DNA of 64,000 nucleotides. It comes from Metopolophium dirhodum. Its lineage: Eukaryota; Arthropoda; Insecta; Hemiptera; Aphididae. The DNA lies in contig NC_083561.1 in NCBI RefSeq assembly GCF_019925205.1, positions 8,121,217 to 8,185,216 on the forward strand. Reading direction: 5' to 3'. A program made the translations under genes and the position numbers. The stretch's first letter is position 1; the number at the start of each line of letters is the position of its first letter. The notes below the pieces were generated by a model, which was not told where the DNA came from, searched no databases, and saw only the letters and a program-made list of their open reading frames with translations. This document shows positions 40,405 to 55,400 of the stretch, in pieces.

Positions 40405-43400
40405 ATGTTATCAAAAACCTTAGTGGTATCGTTGTGGTTTGTGGTTCTGTTTGCGAGCGTTTTCAGTTCCGATGGACGCTCGTCCGCGGGAGCCAACGGT
40501 CCAAACGAAATGGACGTTTACCGACTACCGGGCGATACGATCCCGGACTCGTACGATTTGAAAATCATGCCGGACTACAATTACTATACGGACGCCGTTG
40601 TCTTCGACGGGGAGGTAGAAATTGTGATCGACGTAAAATCCGAAACTTCGACGATAACGTTGAACTGCAAAGATATTCTGGTCTACGTGGTATATGTGCA
40701 CGAAAAAATAACAGAAGACGACGTTGACGTATCGCAAGTCCGTAACGATGAACAAAATGAGCAATGCATCATTATGTTGAAATCCCAATTAAAGGTTGGA
40801 ATGCAATACGTGGTAAACATCGAATATCACGTGAAAATCGATACAAACAATATGGAAGGACTTTACAAAAGTACATACAATAAGGACAAAGATAAAAAGT
40901 AAGTGTTTATTGAATGATATAAAAATCATTACCTTAAAGACTGATATAGACGCTTCTTATATAGACTAAGTCGTACTAAAAATATGACTGCTATATACTA
41001 GATTTTCAGGCTCATTTGTTATGTTATTTTGAGCGGGGTTTTATTATAAAAATAAATATTAAATAGGGTGGATAGGTATATTATAATATCTACCTAGTAC
41101 CTAGTATTTTACAGAACGATTTTATATGGCAGTTCCAATCGGTTTTCCTTGGCTCAACCAAAGCTGGAAGTTAGACCTAGTCACTCTGTATATTATAATA
41201 TTAGCGTATCGCTTGTCACGTAGCGACGAGCAACCCCATTGTTTACGTGCCTACGTGTTATAATCGTTTTGTTTTCAAAAACTTATTTTGTTCGTAGATG
41301 GTTACTCTTGACGTATTTGATACCGACTGGGGCCAGGAGTATATTTCCGTGTTACGACGAACCGGCGCACAAAACGCCCTTCAACATAACGTTGGATAGA
41401 CCGAAAAACAAACCTTCACGATCCAACATGCCGATTTATACGAGTTATTACGAGTGAGTATAATACTCTTGTTGCAATAGTTATAAATTGTAATTGTATG
41501 GTTTGTGTGCAAAACGTATTGCATCCCAAAATCCGTTGATCAGTCAACCACGAATCAATTGAATCCCAACAGTATATTTTAGCAACAATACGCCAGTTTA
41601 TCGAATTTAAAGATATAATATGTGGTGATGGTTTTGCTAATCACGTCAGATGTAAAATATTATTTTTCGTCACGCCTGCACGTTGAAAAATCGACATTTT
41701 TTCGTCCACCAGACGTAAATGTTTTTCAACGAAAGACTGGAAATCTCGCTACGCAGTGGGCAGGAAAGATAATGTCCAAATCAGATTAATATTCATGAAC
41801 GCATATCAATGTATATTATTATGTTACGTTTAGTTTAATATTATATCAAATACTAGCTAGTAAGGGTGGGTTCCTCCACTCTGTTCTATGTTATTGTTTG
41901 GTGAATCAGCAATGCTGAATTGGAGGCGCGAGAAAACATATATTATAATAGAGACAATGCGGGATGCAAGTAGTAATATTGAACATTTAACTGTAAAAAA
42001 GTAGATTAAAAATACTAATAGGTAAATAAAACCCAAATATCAGCAAAAATAACTTAAACAATTATAAAATAAGAGCTGAAATTTGTTTTAAAAATACTAA
42101 AAAAGGTTTTTTAATTCAATTATAATTATAAATTTTAATTTATTCAATTTACAATAATAATATTGAAGCGGTTTCTAAGGGTTCCACGTGCAATTTATAT
42201 ATACATACGGTTACCGCGGTTGTCTTTTGACGGTCAAATTAAAATAAATATAATGAATACGACGTCCATTTGCAGGTGGGGCAAAATGATATAATAAAAT
42301 AATAAAATAATCGGTAGTTACCATCGATATAATATTATGTTTTATTGATTATTATAACTTATAAAGGTACAATTCGTGGTTGTCATTCATATTGTACTTA
42401 TATAAATTTATATCTTTGAGACGCAACTAATATGCATAACCGAATATTAAAAACTATTTTATTTTATTATGAAGACATTATAACAATAATAAACAAATTA
42501 TAACATTAATACAAAGATAAGCGTCACTGTGCGTTTCGTATTGTCAAGCATATTTCTATTGTCTACCGTGCATGACTCGTCGATCATGATTGGACGTCGG
42601 AATGAGCAAAGCACAATCGCGAACTTAAGTCAATATATTGTCGCCCTTCGGATCATAAAATTCGTAATTTCAAATGAAGTTTTTCTCGAAAACCTGTATT
42701 AACCAAAATTAATCTGATGGTTGTTTGAATTTGTTATTGCAGTGTTTGGCATCCGAGTACACCCAACACTCCAAACCATAATAAAGTAGTTTGGGTGCAA
42801 GGCCCAGATTTAATAGTTATTATATTACGTGAATAAAGCTGTTTATGTGTGCATGAAAAATGATTTCAGTACATCCGTGCAAGAGATGCACGACATTTTC
42901 GTCGAGACTCCGCCGATCTCCACGCATATGGTCGCGTTCGTCATCAGCGGATTTAATTCGACGACGACCGGAAGTACTGCCGGTAGTAGCCCCGTATACG
43001 TGTTCACAGACGTTGACCGCTTAGACCAGGTGAAATACGTTTCCGGTGAAGCACCAAAGCTGCTGGCGGCCATGGAGAGCTTCACGGAAATGCCGTATGA
43101 GCTACCCAAACTTGACTTGTTCGCCGTGCCGGATTTCAAGTCGGACGCCATGGGAAACTGGGGACTGAACACGTATCGGTAAGACTGCTCGTCGATTGTA
43201 TTATATATTATACAAATTTGTGCCATCTTAATATATTTTAAATGACGTAACTTTAAAATCCATGATCACCGAGTGATAAATAATCGTACGGTTTGTCGAT
43301 AACAATCGTTTGTCATGTCGTTAACAATTTCAAATCATTAATTTATATTCAAAAAATTAAAAATACTTATCTTGCGTTCAAGGAATGTCCTGTGGCGATT

Positions 43401-46400
43401 AACGTAGTTTCTTTTCTTTATAAATAATGTAAACTTAACTGGTGAAAAATCAAATTTTGAATAGGTAAATGCGAAAAGACTATAATTTTCTCACGAAACC
43501 GTATGGGCGTGCTGAAGAAAGCGACATTTACTACTCTCTGCAACAGACATAGTACGATGTGCTCTTTCCATTTTCGTTTCAGTGAAAAGTATTTGCTACT
43601 GGACGATACATCTAGCGCCAAAGCCAAGGAACTTGGACTATCGATGGTTCAGCGTGAGATGGCCCGTCAGTGGTTTGGAAACCTGGTCACGTGCTCCTGG
43701 TGGGACTACCTGTGGCTGCACGACGCGTTTGCTGCGTACTTTCAGTACTTTTCCACGGACACGGTACGGGCGTACGGCTGCCGCTGACCGATTGACTCGA
43801 GTATAAATCTAGCACATCCGGAGAATACGGCAATCGTTCGAATTATAATTTGCTTTCGTTGAACCAGGTCTTTGCACCTTAAATAAAGAATTCAAGAATT
43901 GGTATTGCCGTATAGGTATTCAAAATGAAATCGGGTATTGCCAAAATGAAAAACCAGTAATCATAATATCTTCTTAAAATGTCGGGTGCTGATACAAGAA
44001 TTCGAGCTGGGTATCGGGTTTATATTATAAATGTTGTACACTTGTATCAATGTGATAGATTTACTGTTTTACAGTCATTTTATAAATTTACATATTTTCT
44101 ATCATATTTATATATACCTACATAATAATATAAACAATAATTGTTTATTAATAAATATATTTACTAAAAGTTATTAGAATTAATATTAGCAATATGCATA
44201 TAGTGTAATTAAAATAATATTGAATAACCCAATTTTTTAATTTTTCATTGCCTCTTAAAGTATTTTGACATAGAAAATAGTTTACATTAAAAACCAGAAT
44301 AATTTATATTTTTATTTTCGGATTTATATGAATTATGTTGGTTTTTGCCAATATTTTGATATCAGGTTTGATATGGTATCAAGTATTGTAATTTTTTCGG
44401 GTAACTTTCCGGTATCAGGTATTGTTTTAATTCGGCTGAAAAGGCCTGGTTCAAATCGTCAAATCCCCCACACACGCTTGCCATATTGTTGATTTTGTTT
44501 TATTAAATTACTGTTATACATCATCTCCACATGGTTTGGAACTTGGAGCAATTGTACATCCGCTCCAGATATAGTAAAACATTTTAGATAAATATAAATT
44601 ACATTATAGGTAGGTACGCTTTGAACTACAGATAGTTCAGATTTGAAATTTTATTTTGTTTATTTTTTAATGTTTTAAGAATTTGATACCCATACATCAA
44701 GGGAAAATTTAACTTTTTCTGTTTAAAACTATTTTTTTCTCGATCTTTTCACGAATTTTCAAAAACAAGATAGCTTATACTTTTGTTGATTGATAATTAA
44801 TATACCTAATAATCACTAAATATAAAGTTTAAGTACGATTGTAGCAATATTTTTTTAACTTTTCTTAATTCGTATATATAATAAATTAATTTATAATTTT
44901 GCTCTTACATTAAATTGTTATCAGTTTGTAGGGAAAAAACTTTTGTTTATAGGTACATTATAAACTGTGATGCTTTTTTTATATTGCATTATGTTATTCT
45001 TACGAAAATCTTACAAATGTGTATTTTACAAAAAATCTTTTGCTTGATTTTATGCTATAAGTATTTGTAGTTATTTTTGTCGACCACATTTTAGTGTTTT
45101 TTAGTGCTCTAAGTCCCAAACCCTCTAATTTTATATCATTACGAGATGAATAATGCAAATCCAGATATAATTTTGGTATACTTAGGTCTACCCTGATTGG
45201 AGGATGAACCAGATGTTCGTGGTCGAACGGCACCAGCGGGCTTTGGAATATGACCAAGCGCCCAGGCGTCCGATTACTGCATCCGTGCAAACTCCAGACG
45301 ACATCACCGAGATATTTTACGACCAGACTGAAGACAAGGCTGCTGCGTTTTTGCGGATGTTAAAGTGCTGCACCAACGATACTATATTCGAACAGTCATT
45401 GGTCCGATTTTTGAAACTGTACAAGTATGTACTCCGGTTTTTTTTTTATATACTTACTATTAATATACGACAATATTGGTCTTGTTTGCTGAAACTCTTT
45501 CCATTTTTATCAAACGAATGTCGATGAGATAAAGATAATATGGTGCCTTTTCGGTCATTGTGTTTTTTGGCATGGAACACATTGAGTGGACTTTATTAAT
45601 AATATAATACTAATGTATGAAATCTATATATATATATAATATTTATAAAATAAAAGACAAAAAATGTTTGTACCTTTATGCATTCCTAAACCATTCATCA
45701 GATTGCGATGAAATTTGGTACAGAGATAGATTAGATCTCAGGGAATAATATGGGCTACATTTTGTCTCGAAAAAGGTAAATAAGAGGTCCAACCTGGGGA
45801 TGTTCTCAAACAGGGATTTTGAGATTATTATTAGTATTATTGTTTATAAATGGTTTCTATTGGTTTTAATAATTAATTTTTATTATTATTAATGTGATAA
45901 GCTTGTGTAGCTTAGTACAGAATGTTTCGAGTTCAAACCATGGTCTCGGTGGACCAATTTTTCGATTTTTTTTTATACTTACACTATTCAACTATATTAA
46001 ACTATACAATTACGTACGCAGCACTCAGGGACTGCGATCTACCGCACCCAGATTGCCTACCTGGTAATATACTTCTCGCATAATGACAAAAACCTAGCAA
46101 TAGCAACACATTATCGTGTCCAGCTAGTTTTTAATAATAACTATCGTTTTAATAAAGTTGTATAGTTCAATCGAACCATTTACTATCAAAACAGATAGTC
46201 AGATAAACAGATGTTCCCTTTACCCACCGGTCGTATCTTTTTGCAAAATATATTAGTGACCACAGTTTTTCGTTGACGTCAATGTAGATACGGGTCGGTA
46301 GATCCCGACCGGTTGTTTGCGTCATTCGAGGAAACTATATCCGAATATCAATTTGATTTTGGGCAGGATGTCACAGTTACTAATTTCATGAAACAGTGGA

Positions 46401-49400
46401 CAGAACAGGCTGGATACCCAATGATAAATATAGTAAAGGTCAACGACGAGTTTATCATATCTCAAGTACGTATAGTACTGTAGATTCAGACTTTGGTGAG
46501 TAGTAATCCTAAAGCTTTTGTATAGGAAAGGTGCCTGATGGACACTCCCGACAAGATAATCGATTCATCAAGATGGTACGTTGGGATCACTTATACAACC
46601 GAATTGAGTAAAAATTTCGAAGACTTAACGTTGGCTACTTGGTGTAAGCCGACAATGGACAAATGTATTCTGTCTGCTCCACAAGACCCGGGGTGGTTCA
46701 TATTCAATATACAATCTGCTGGTAATTTGATTTTCATCACTCGAAAAACGGTTCTTAATTTTATTTTATCATGTATTTGTCGAATAACTAGGGTTTTACA
46801 GGGTTAACTACGACACAAACAATTGGTCGTCATTGATCAGACAATTAAAAGAGACGCCTGATGAAATTCACGTACTCAATCGTGCTCAGTTGATTGACGA
46901 TTCGTTCTTCTTAGCCAGAGCTGATCAGTTACATTATTCGTTTCCACTGAGAATATCTTCATATTTAAAAATAGAAGATGACGTGTTACCATGGTATTCT
47001 GCGATAAACGGATATTCATACCTAATAGAACGCATGCGGCGCAATGATACGGAGTATTCAAATTTAATAGTAGGTATAAAGTAATATAAACTATTAACAT
47101 ACATTTAAACTTTAAAGTATTACATTCTTCATCTATTTATTTTATGAAAGTTTTAAATGAAATAAAAAATATTATCCATAGTAAACTATACAATTGACTA
47201 TTTTTTGAAAAATGTCATAAAACGATTCTTAGCAAAGACGGTCAGTCTACAATTATTCGTTTTTGAATTACAACAACATAAGAAAATCGCTACATGTGAA
47301 ATCTAGTGAATATCCTATGTTGTAAAAATATGACTTCAAACGCTCATAAAAATGTAATTTGACTTTCTTGCAGACATTTTTTTTTGATAAGATAGACAAA
47401 CTTATGGAGAACCTTGTATTACATTTTCAAATCTTAGATTTAAAAAAAAAAACATTTTAAACTCATAATAATTTGCACATTTTCGTTATTTTTACGTATT
47501 TAGTCAATATTTGAACTGTCAATTTCAAAAAACAGTTTTGCGCAAAAATTTCCGTTTTTCTTAATTTTTATTTTGTTTTCCACGGCGCTTTTGGAAACTA
47601 TTGGAAATTTTAAATTTTAACCTCCTCAATGCTCCAACTAAATTTACTTCCTATTGAACAAGATACTATTGAAAAAAATCAAGGCCGTTTTATCGCCCCA
47701 AACGGTAATGATAGATACACAAAAACAAAGCACATCATTGTAAAATCAATACATCATCGCTCCGCTGAGAATCTAAAATGTTGAACTACTTAAAATTAAA
47801 TAATTTAATCAACAATATAGTATAATCTATTATCTATTGCCAATTATAATTTGAAATTTCGAAATTATTTAAATTTTTAACCTAGAAATTAAGTGACTGT
47901 AACTATAAAATGCCTTTGCTAGCAATTTGTTATTAAATCAATACATTTTTTAAAATAATAGTTTTAAAACAGTTTTAAAGAAATCTTACCCTTTATATCT
48001 TAATAGTATTTAATACTTTATTTTTATTAAATAGGAATGTGTCAGTAACTTGGCAGGTATCATTTATAAAAAAACCGAAGACAAAGTAGTTAAAGAAAAA
48101 AATACAGACCACATTATCCTAACCAGCTGGAATGCATTCTCCATATGGGCGTGCGAATTGAATAATGAGATGTGCATACAATCGGCGTTTGATTACTATA
48201 CCAAATGGCAAAATGGAGAAAAGTAATTACAACAAGTTCAATAGTATTATGCGGAAATTGACTCGCATAATATAAATCTATCTCAAAGAATAAAACATTT
48301 GTGACAGTGATATTATAATACTGTTTGATTGATACAAATTAATTTTCGGTAAGAATAGTAAAAATGATTTACCTGCGTATTTGTATAGAATACCCTCAGA
48401 TATTAGAGACGCTGCCTTCTGTGTTGGTATTCATATAACGAATGACACCTCAACATGGGAACAAATGCTTGACTTGTATAAGACGACAAGATCACCTTCC
48501 GAAAAACAGTCAGCACAAACAGCAATGGCATGCACAGAAGATGATATGCTATTATCGAGGTAACCAAAGTAGTGAGATAAGATTTAAATTTAAATGGAAA
48601 ATAATCAAAGAGTTTGTTTTAATGCAATCTTGTAATGTTTAATCTTTTAATACATGAACATTAATATTAACTGCAAACAATTTATATTATAGATATTTAA
48701 ACTATATTTTTGAGGGTGATAATGGACCAATTAGAAAACAAGACTACGACGATGTATTTACTGCAGTATCCTCTACGCCGAAGGGACTTGGAGTTTTAAT
48801 AGATTTTTTAGTGCAAAATTTAGATAGAATTACGAAAAGACTTACTGACGGAAATAATATAGCAATATTCATCTATTCAATATGCGCATCAAAAGCAGCC
48901 CTTGATTCTGAAATAAATAAAGTAAGTAATAAAATATAAAAAGACAATAAAAAAAAAAACAAATTAACAAAATTAAAAATAATAATTTCCCAAATGTAGT
49001 TAAAAAATTTAAAAGACGATACAAATACACCGGAAAACCTCAGAAAAGCATTTAATGAATCATATAAGCAAGTGGATAACAACCTGTACTGGTATAATAA
49101 ATATCACGAAATAGTGAATCAAAACACAGGTTGCTCACCCGACTATACAACGACTGATGAACCACACAAAACATCTACCCAAAAAATACAATCAAAAACT
49201 GAAATAATAACTCAACCTACCAAGGAAACAACAAGTGGAGAAATAACGTTGCCGGCAAGTACAGATACATCTGAAAGAATTCACTCAGAAACTTCTCCGG
49301 TAGATACCACATGGTCAGAACACATAGATACAACCACACATATGTATCCTGAAACAACACTAGGAGAGACCACTGAATCAACGACAGAACATTCTCCATC

Positions 49401-52400
49401 AGATACCACATGGTCAGAACGCATAGATACAACCACACATATGTATCCTGAAACGACACTAGGAGAGACCACTGAATCAACGACAGAACATTCTCCATCA
49501 GATACCACATGGTCAGAACGCATAGATACAACCACACAAACGTATCCTGAAACGACATTAGGAGAGACCACTGAATCAACGACAGAACCTTCTCCAGCAG
49601 ATACCACATTATCTGAACGAACTGATACAACTCTACGTATTTACACTGAAACACAACCCGGGGATTCCACAGTTACGAAATATACTGAACACTCTACACA
49701 TGAATCTACGCAAACTTCGCCTTCAGATACCACATGGTCAGAACGCATAGATACAACCACACATATATATCCTGAAACGACACTAGGAGAGACCACTGAA
49801 TCAACGACAGGACATTCTCCATCAGATACCACATGGTCAGAACGCATAGATACAACTCTACGTATTTACACTGAAACACAACCCGGGGATACCACAGTTA
49901 CGAAATATACTGAACACTCTACACATGCATCTACGCAAACTTCGCCTTCAGATACCACATGGTCAGAACGCATAGATAAAACCACACATATGTATTCTGA
50001 AACGACACTAAGAGAGACCACTGAATCGACGACAGAACATTCTCCATCAGATACCACATGGTCAGAACGCATAGATACAACCACACATATATATCCTGAA
50101 ACGACACTAGGAGAGACCACTGAATCAACGACAGGACATTCTCCATCAGATACCACATGGTCAAAACGCATAGATACAACCACACAAACGTATCCTGAAA
50201 CGACATTAGGAGAGACCACTGAATCAACGACAGAACCTTCTCCAGCAGATACCACATTATCTGAACGAACTGATACAACTCTACGTATTTACACTGAAAC
50301 ACAACCCGGGGATTCCACAGTTACGAAATATACTGAACACTCTACACATGAATCTACGCAAACTTCGCCTTCAGATACCACATGGTCAGAACGCATAGAT
50401 ACAACCACACATATATATCCTGAAACGACACTAGGAGAGACCACTGAATCAACGACAGGACATTCTCCATCAGATACCACATGGTCAGAACGCATAGATA
50501 CAACTCTACGTATTTACACTGAAACACAACCCGGGGATACCACAGTTACGAAATATACTGAACACTCTACACATGCATCTACGCAAACTTCGCCTTCAGA
50601 TACCACATGGTCAGAACGCATAGATAAAACCACACATATGTATTCTGAAACGACACTAAGAGAGACCACTGAATCGACGACAGAACATTCTCCATCAGAT
50701 ACCACATGGTCAGAACGCATAGATACAACCACATATATGTATCCTGAAACGACACTAGGAGAGACCACTGAATCAACGACAGAACATTCTCCATCAGATA
50801 CCACATGGTCAAAACGCATAGATACAACCACATATATGTATCCTGAAACGACACTAGGAGAGACCACTGAATCAACGACAAAACATTCTCCATCAGATAC
50901 CACATGGTCAGAACGCATAGATACAACCACACAAACGTATCCTGAAACGACATTAGGAGAGACCACTGAATCAACGACAGAACCTTCTCCAGCAGATACC
51001 ACATTATCTGAACGAACTGATACAACTCTACGTATTTACACTGAAACACAACCCGGGGATACCACAGTTACGAAATATACTGAACACTCTACACATCAAT
51101 CTACGCAAACTTCGCCTTCAGATACCTCATGGTCAGAACACATAGATACAACAACACATATGTATCCTGAAACAACACTAGGAGAGACCACTGAATCAAC
51201 GACAGGACATTCTCCATCAGATACCACATGGTCAGAACACATAGATACAACTCTACGTATTTACACTGAAACAGAACCCGGGGATACCACAGTTACGAAA
51301 TATACTGAACACTCTACACATCAATCTACGCAAACTTCGCCTTCAGATACCTCATGGTCAGAACGCATAGATACTACCACACATATGTATCCTGAGACGA
51401 CACTAGAAGAGACTACTCAATCAACGACACAACATTCTCCATCAAATACCACATGGGCAGAACGCATAGATACAACCACACATATGTATCCTGAAACGAC
51501 ACTAGGAGAGACCACTGAATCAACGACAGAACATTCTCCATCAGATACCACATGGTCAAAACGCATAGATACAACCACACATATGTATTCTGAAACGACA
51601 CTAAGAGAGACCACTGAATCAACGACAAAACATTCTCCATCAGATACCACATGGTCAGAACGCATAGATACAACCACACAAACGTATCCTGAAACGACAT
51701 TAGGAGAGACCACTGAATCAACGACAGAACCTTCTCCAGCAGATACCACATTATCTGAACGAACTGATACAACTCTACGTATTTACACTGAAACACAACC
51801 CGGGGATTCCACAGTTACGAAATATACTGAACACTCTACACATGAATCTACGCAAACTTCGCCTTCAGATACCACATGGTCAGAACGCATAGATACAACC
51901 ACACATATGTATCCTGAAACGACACTAGGAGAGACCACTGAATCAACGACAAAACATTCTCCATCAGATACCACATGGTCAGAACGCATAGATACAACCA
52001 CATATATGTATCCTGAAACGACACTAGGAGAGACCACTGAATCAACGACGGAACATTCTCCATCAGATACCACATGGTCAGAACGTATAGATACAACCAC
52101 ACATATGTATCCTGAAACGACACTAGGAGAGACCACTGGATCAACGACAGAACATTCTCCATCAGATACCACATGGTCAAAACGCATAGATACAACCACA
52201 TTTATGTATCCTGAAACGACACTAGGAGAGACCACTGAATCAACGACAGAACCTTCTCCAGCAGATACCACATTATCTGAACGAACTGATACAACTCTAC
52301 GTATTTACACTGAAACACAACCCGGGGATACCACAGTTACGAAATATACTGAACACTCTACACATGCATCTACGCAAACTTCGCCTTCAGATACCACATG

Positions 52401-55400
52401 GTCAGAACGCATAGATAAAACCACATATATGTATCCTGAAACGACACTAGGAGAGACCACTGAATCAACGACAGAACATTCTCCATCAGATACCACATGG
52501 TCAGAACGCATAGATACAACTACACAAACGTATCCTGAAACGACATTAGGAGAGACCACTGAATCAACGACAGAACCTTCTCCAGCAGATACCACATTAT
52601 CTGAACGCATAGATACAACCACACATATGTATCCTGAAACGACACTAGGAGAGACCACTGAATCAACGACAGAACATTCTCCATCAGATACCACATGGTC
52701 AGAACGCATAGATACAACTACACATATGTATCCTGAAACGACACTAGGAGAGACCACTGAATCAACGACAGGACATTCTCCATCAGATACCACATGGTCA
52801 GAACGCATAGATACAACTCTACGTATTTACACTGAAACACAACCCGGGGATACCACAGTTACGAAATATACTGAACACTCTACACATCAATCTACGCAAA
52901 CTTCGCCTTCAGATACCTCATGGTCAGAACACATAGATACAACAACACATATGTATCCTGAAACAACACTAGGAGAGACCACTGAATCAACGACAGGACA
53001 TTCTCCATCAGATACCACATGGTCAGAACACATAGATACAACTCTACGTATTTACACTGAAACAGAACCCGGGGATACCACAGTTACGAAATATACTGAA
53101 CACTCTACACATCAATCTACGCAAACTTCGCCTTCAGATACCTCATGGTCAGAACGCATAGATACTACCACACATATGTATCCTGAGACGACACTAGAAG
53201 AGACTACTCAATCAACGACACAACATTCTCCATCAAATACCACATGGGCAGAACGCATAGATACAACCACACATATGTATCCTGAAACGACACTAGGAGA
53301 GACCACTGAATCAACGACAGAACATTCTCCATCAGATACCACATGGTCAAAACGCATAGATACAACCACACATATGTATTCTGAAACGACACTAAGAGAG
53401 ACCACTGAATCAACGACAAAACATTCTCCATCAGATACCACATGGTCAGAACGCATAGATACAACCACACAAACGTATCCTGAAACGACATTAGGAGAGA
53501 CCACTGAATCAACGACAGAACCTTCTCCAGCAGATACCACATTATCTGAACGAACTGATACAACTCTACGTATTTACACTGAAACACAACCCGGGGATTC
53601 CACAGTTACGAAATATACTGAACACTCTACACATGAATCTACGCAAACTTCGCCTTCAGATACCACATGGTCAGAACGCATAGATACAACCACACATATG
53701 TATCCTGAAACGACACTAGGAGAGACCACTGAATCAACGACAAAACATTCTCCATCAGATACCACATGGTCAGAACGCATAGATACAACCACATATATGT
53801 ATCCTGAAACGACACTAGGAGAGACCACTGAATCAACGACGGAACATTCTCCATCAGATACCACATGGTCAGAACGTATAGATACAACCACACATATGTA
53901 TCCTGAAACGACACTAGGAGAGACCACTGGATCAACGACAGAACATTCTCCATCAGATACCACATGGTCAAAACGCATAGATACAACCACATTTATGTAT
54001 CCTGAAACGACACTAGGAGAGACCACTGAATCAACGACAGAACCTTCTCCAGCAGATACCACATTATCTGAACGAACTGATACAACTCTACGTATTTACA
54101 CTGAAACACAACCCGGGGATACCACAGTTACGAAATATACTGAACACTCTACACATGCATCTACGCAAACTTCGCCTTCAGATACCACATGGTCAGAACG
54201 CATAGATAAAACCACATATATGTATCCTGAAACGACACTAGGAGAGACCACTGAATCAACGACAGAACATTCTCCATCAGATACCACATGGTCAGAACGC
54301 ATAGATACAACTACACAAACGTATCCTGAAACGACATTAGGAGAGACCACTGAATCAACGACAGAACCTTCTCCAGCAGATACCACATTATCTGAACGCA
54401 TAGATACAACCACACATATGTATCCTGAAACGACACTAGGAGAGACCACTGAATCAACGACAGAACATTCTCCATCAGATACCACATGGTCAGAACGCAT
54501 AGATACAACTACACATATGTATCCTGAAACGACACTAGGAGAGACCACTGAATCAACGACAGGACATTCTCCATCAGATACCACATGGTCAGAACGCATA
54601 GATACAACTCTACGTATTTACACTGAAACACAACCCGGGGATACCACAGTTACGAAATATACTGAACACTCTACACATCAATCTACGCAAACTTCGCCTT
54701 CAGATACCTCATGGTCAGAACACATAGATACAACAACACATATGTATCCTGAAACAACACTAGGAGAGACCACTGAATCAACGACAGGACATTCTCCATC
54801 AGATACCACATGGTCAGAACACATAGATACAACTCTACGTATTTACACTGAAACAGAACCCGGGGATACCACAGTTACGAAATATACTGAACACTCTACA
54901 CATCAATCTACGCAAACTTCGCCTTCAGATACCTCATGGTCAGAACGCATAGATACTACCACACATATGTATCCTGAAACGACACTAGGAGAGACCACTG
55001 AATCAACGACGGAACATTCTCCATCAGATACCACATGGTCAGAACGTATAGATACAACCACACATATGTATCCTGAAACGACACTAGGAGAGACCACTGA
55101 ATCAACGACAGAACATTCTCCATCAGATACCACATGGTCAGAACGCATAGATACAACCACACAAATGTATCCTGAAACGACATTAGGAGAGACCACTGAA
55201 TCAACGACAGAACATTCTCCATCAGATACCACATGGTCAAAACGCATAGATACAACCACATTTATGTATCCTGAAACGACACTAGGAGAGACCACTGAAT
55301 CAACGACAAAACATTCTCCATCAGATACCACATGGACAGAACGCATAGATACAACCACATATATGTATCCTGAAACGACACTAGGAGAGACCACTGAATC

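Noticed and set aside
42742..42788. Possible extra exon of copy 4 (acceptor, about 40 bp, donor GTAGTT)
   Set aside because: Its length breaks the phase between exons 2 and 3, which join correctly without it.
45900..45965. tRNA-B-box-like words in intron 5 of copy 4
   Set aside because: No cloverleaf can be drawn and no A box is present at the right distance; it sits inside the Helitron candidate.
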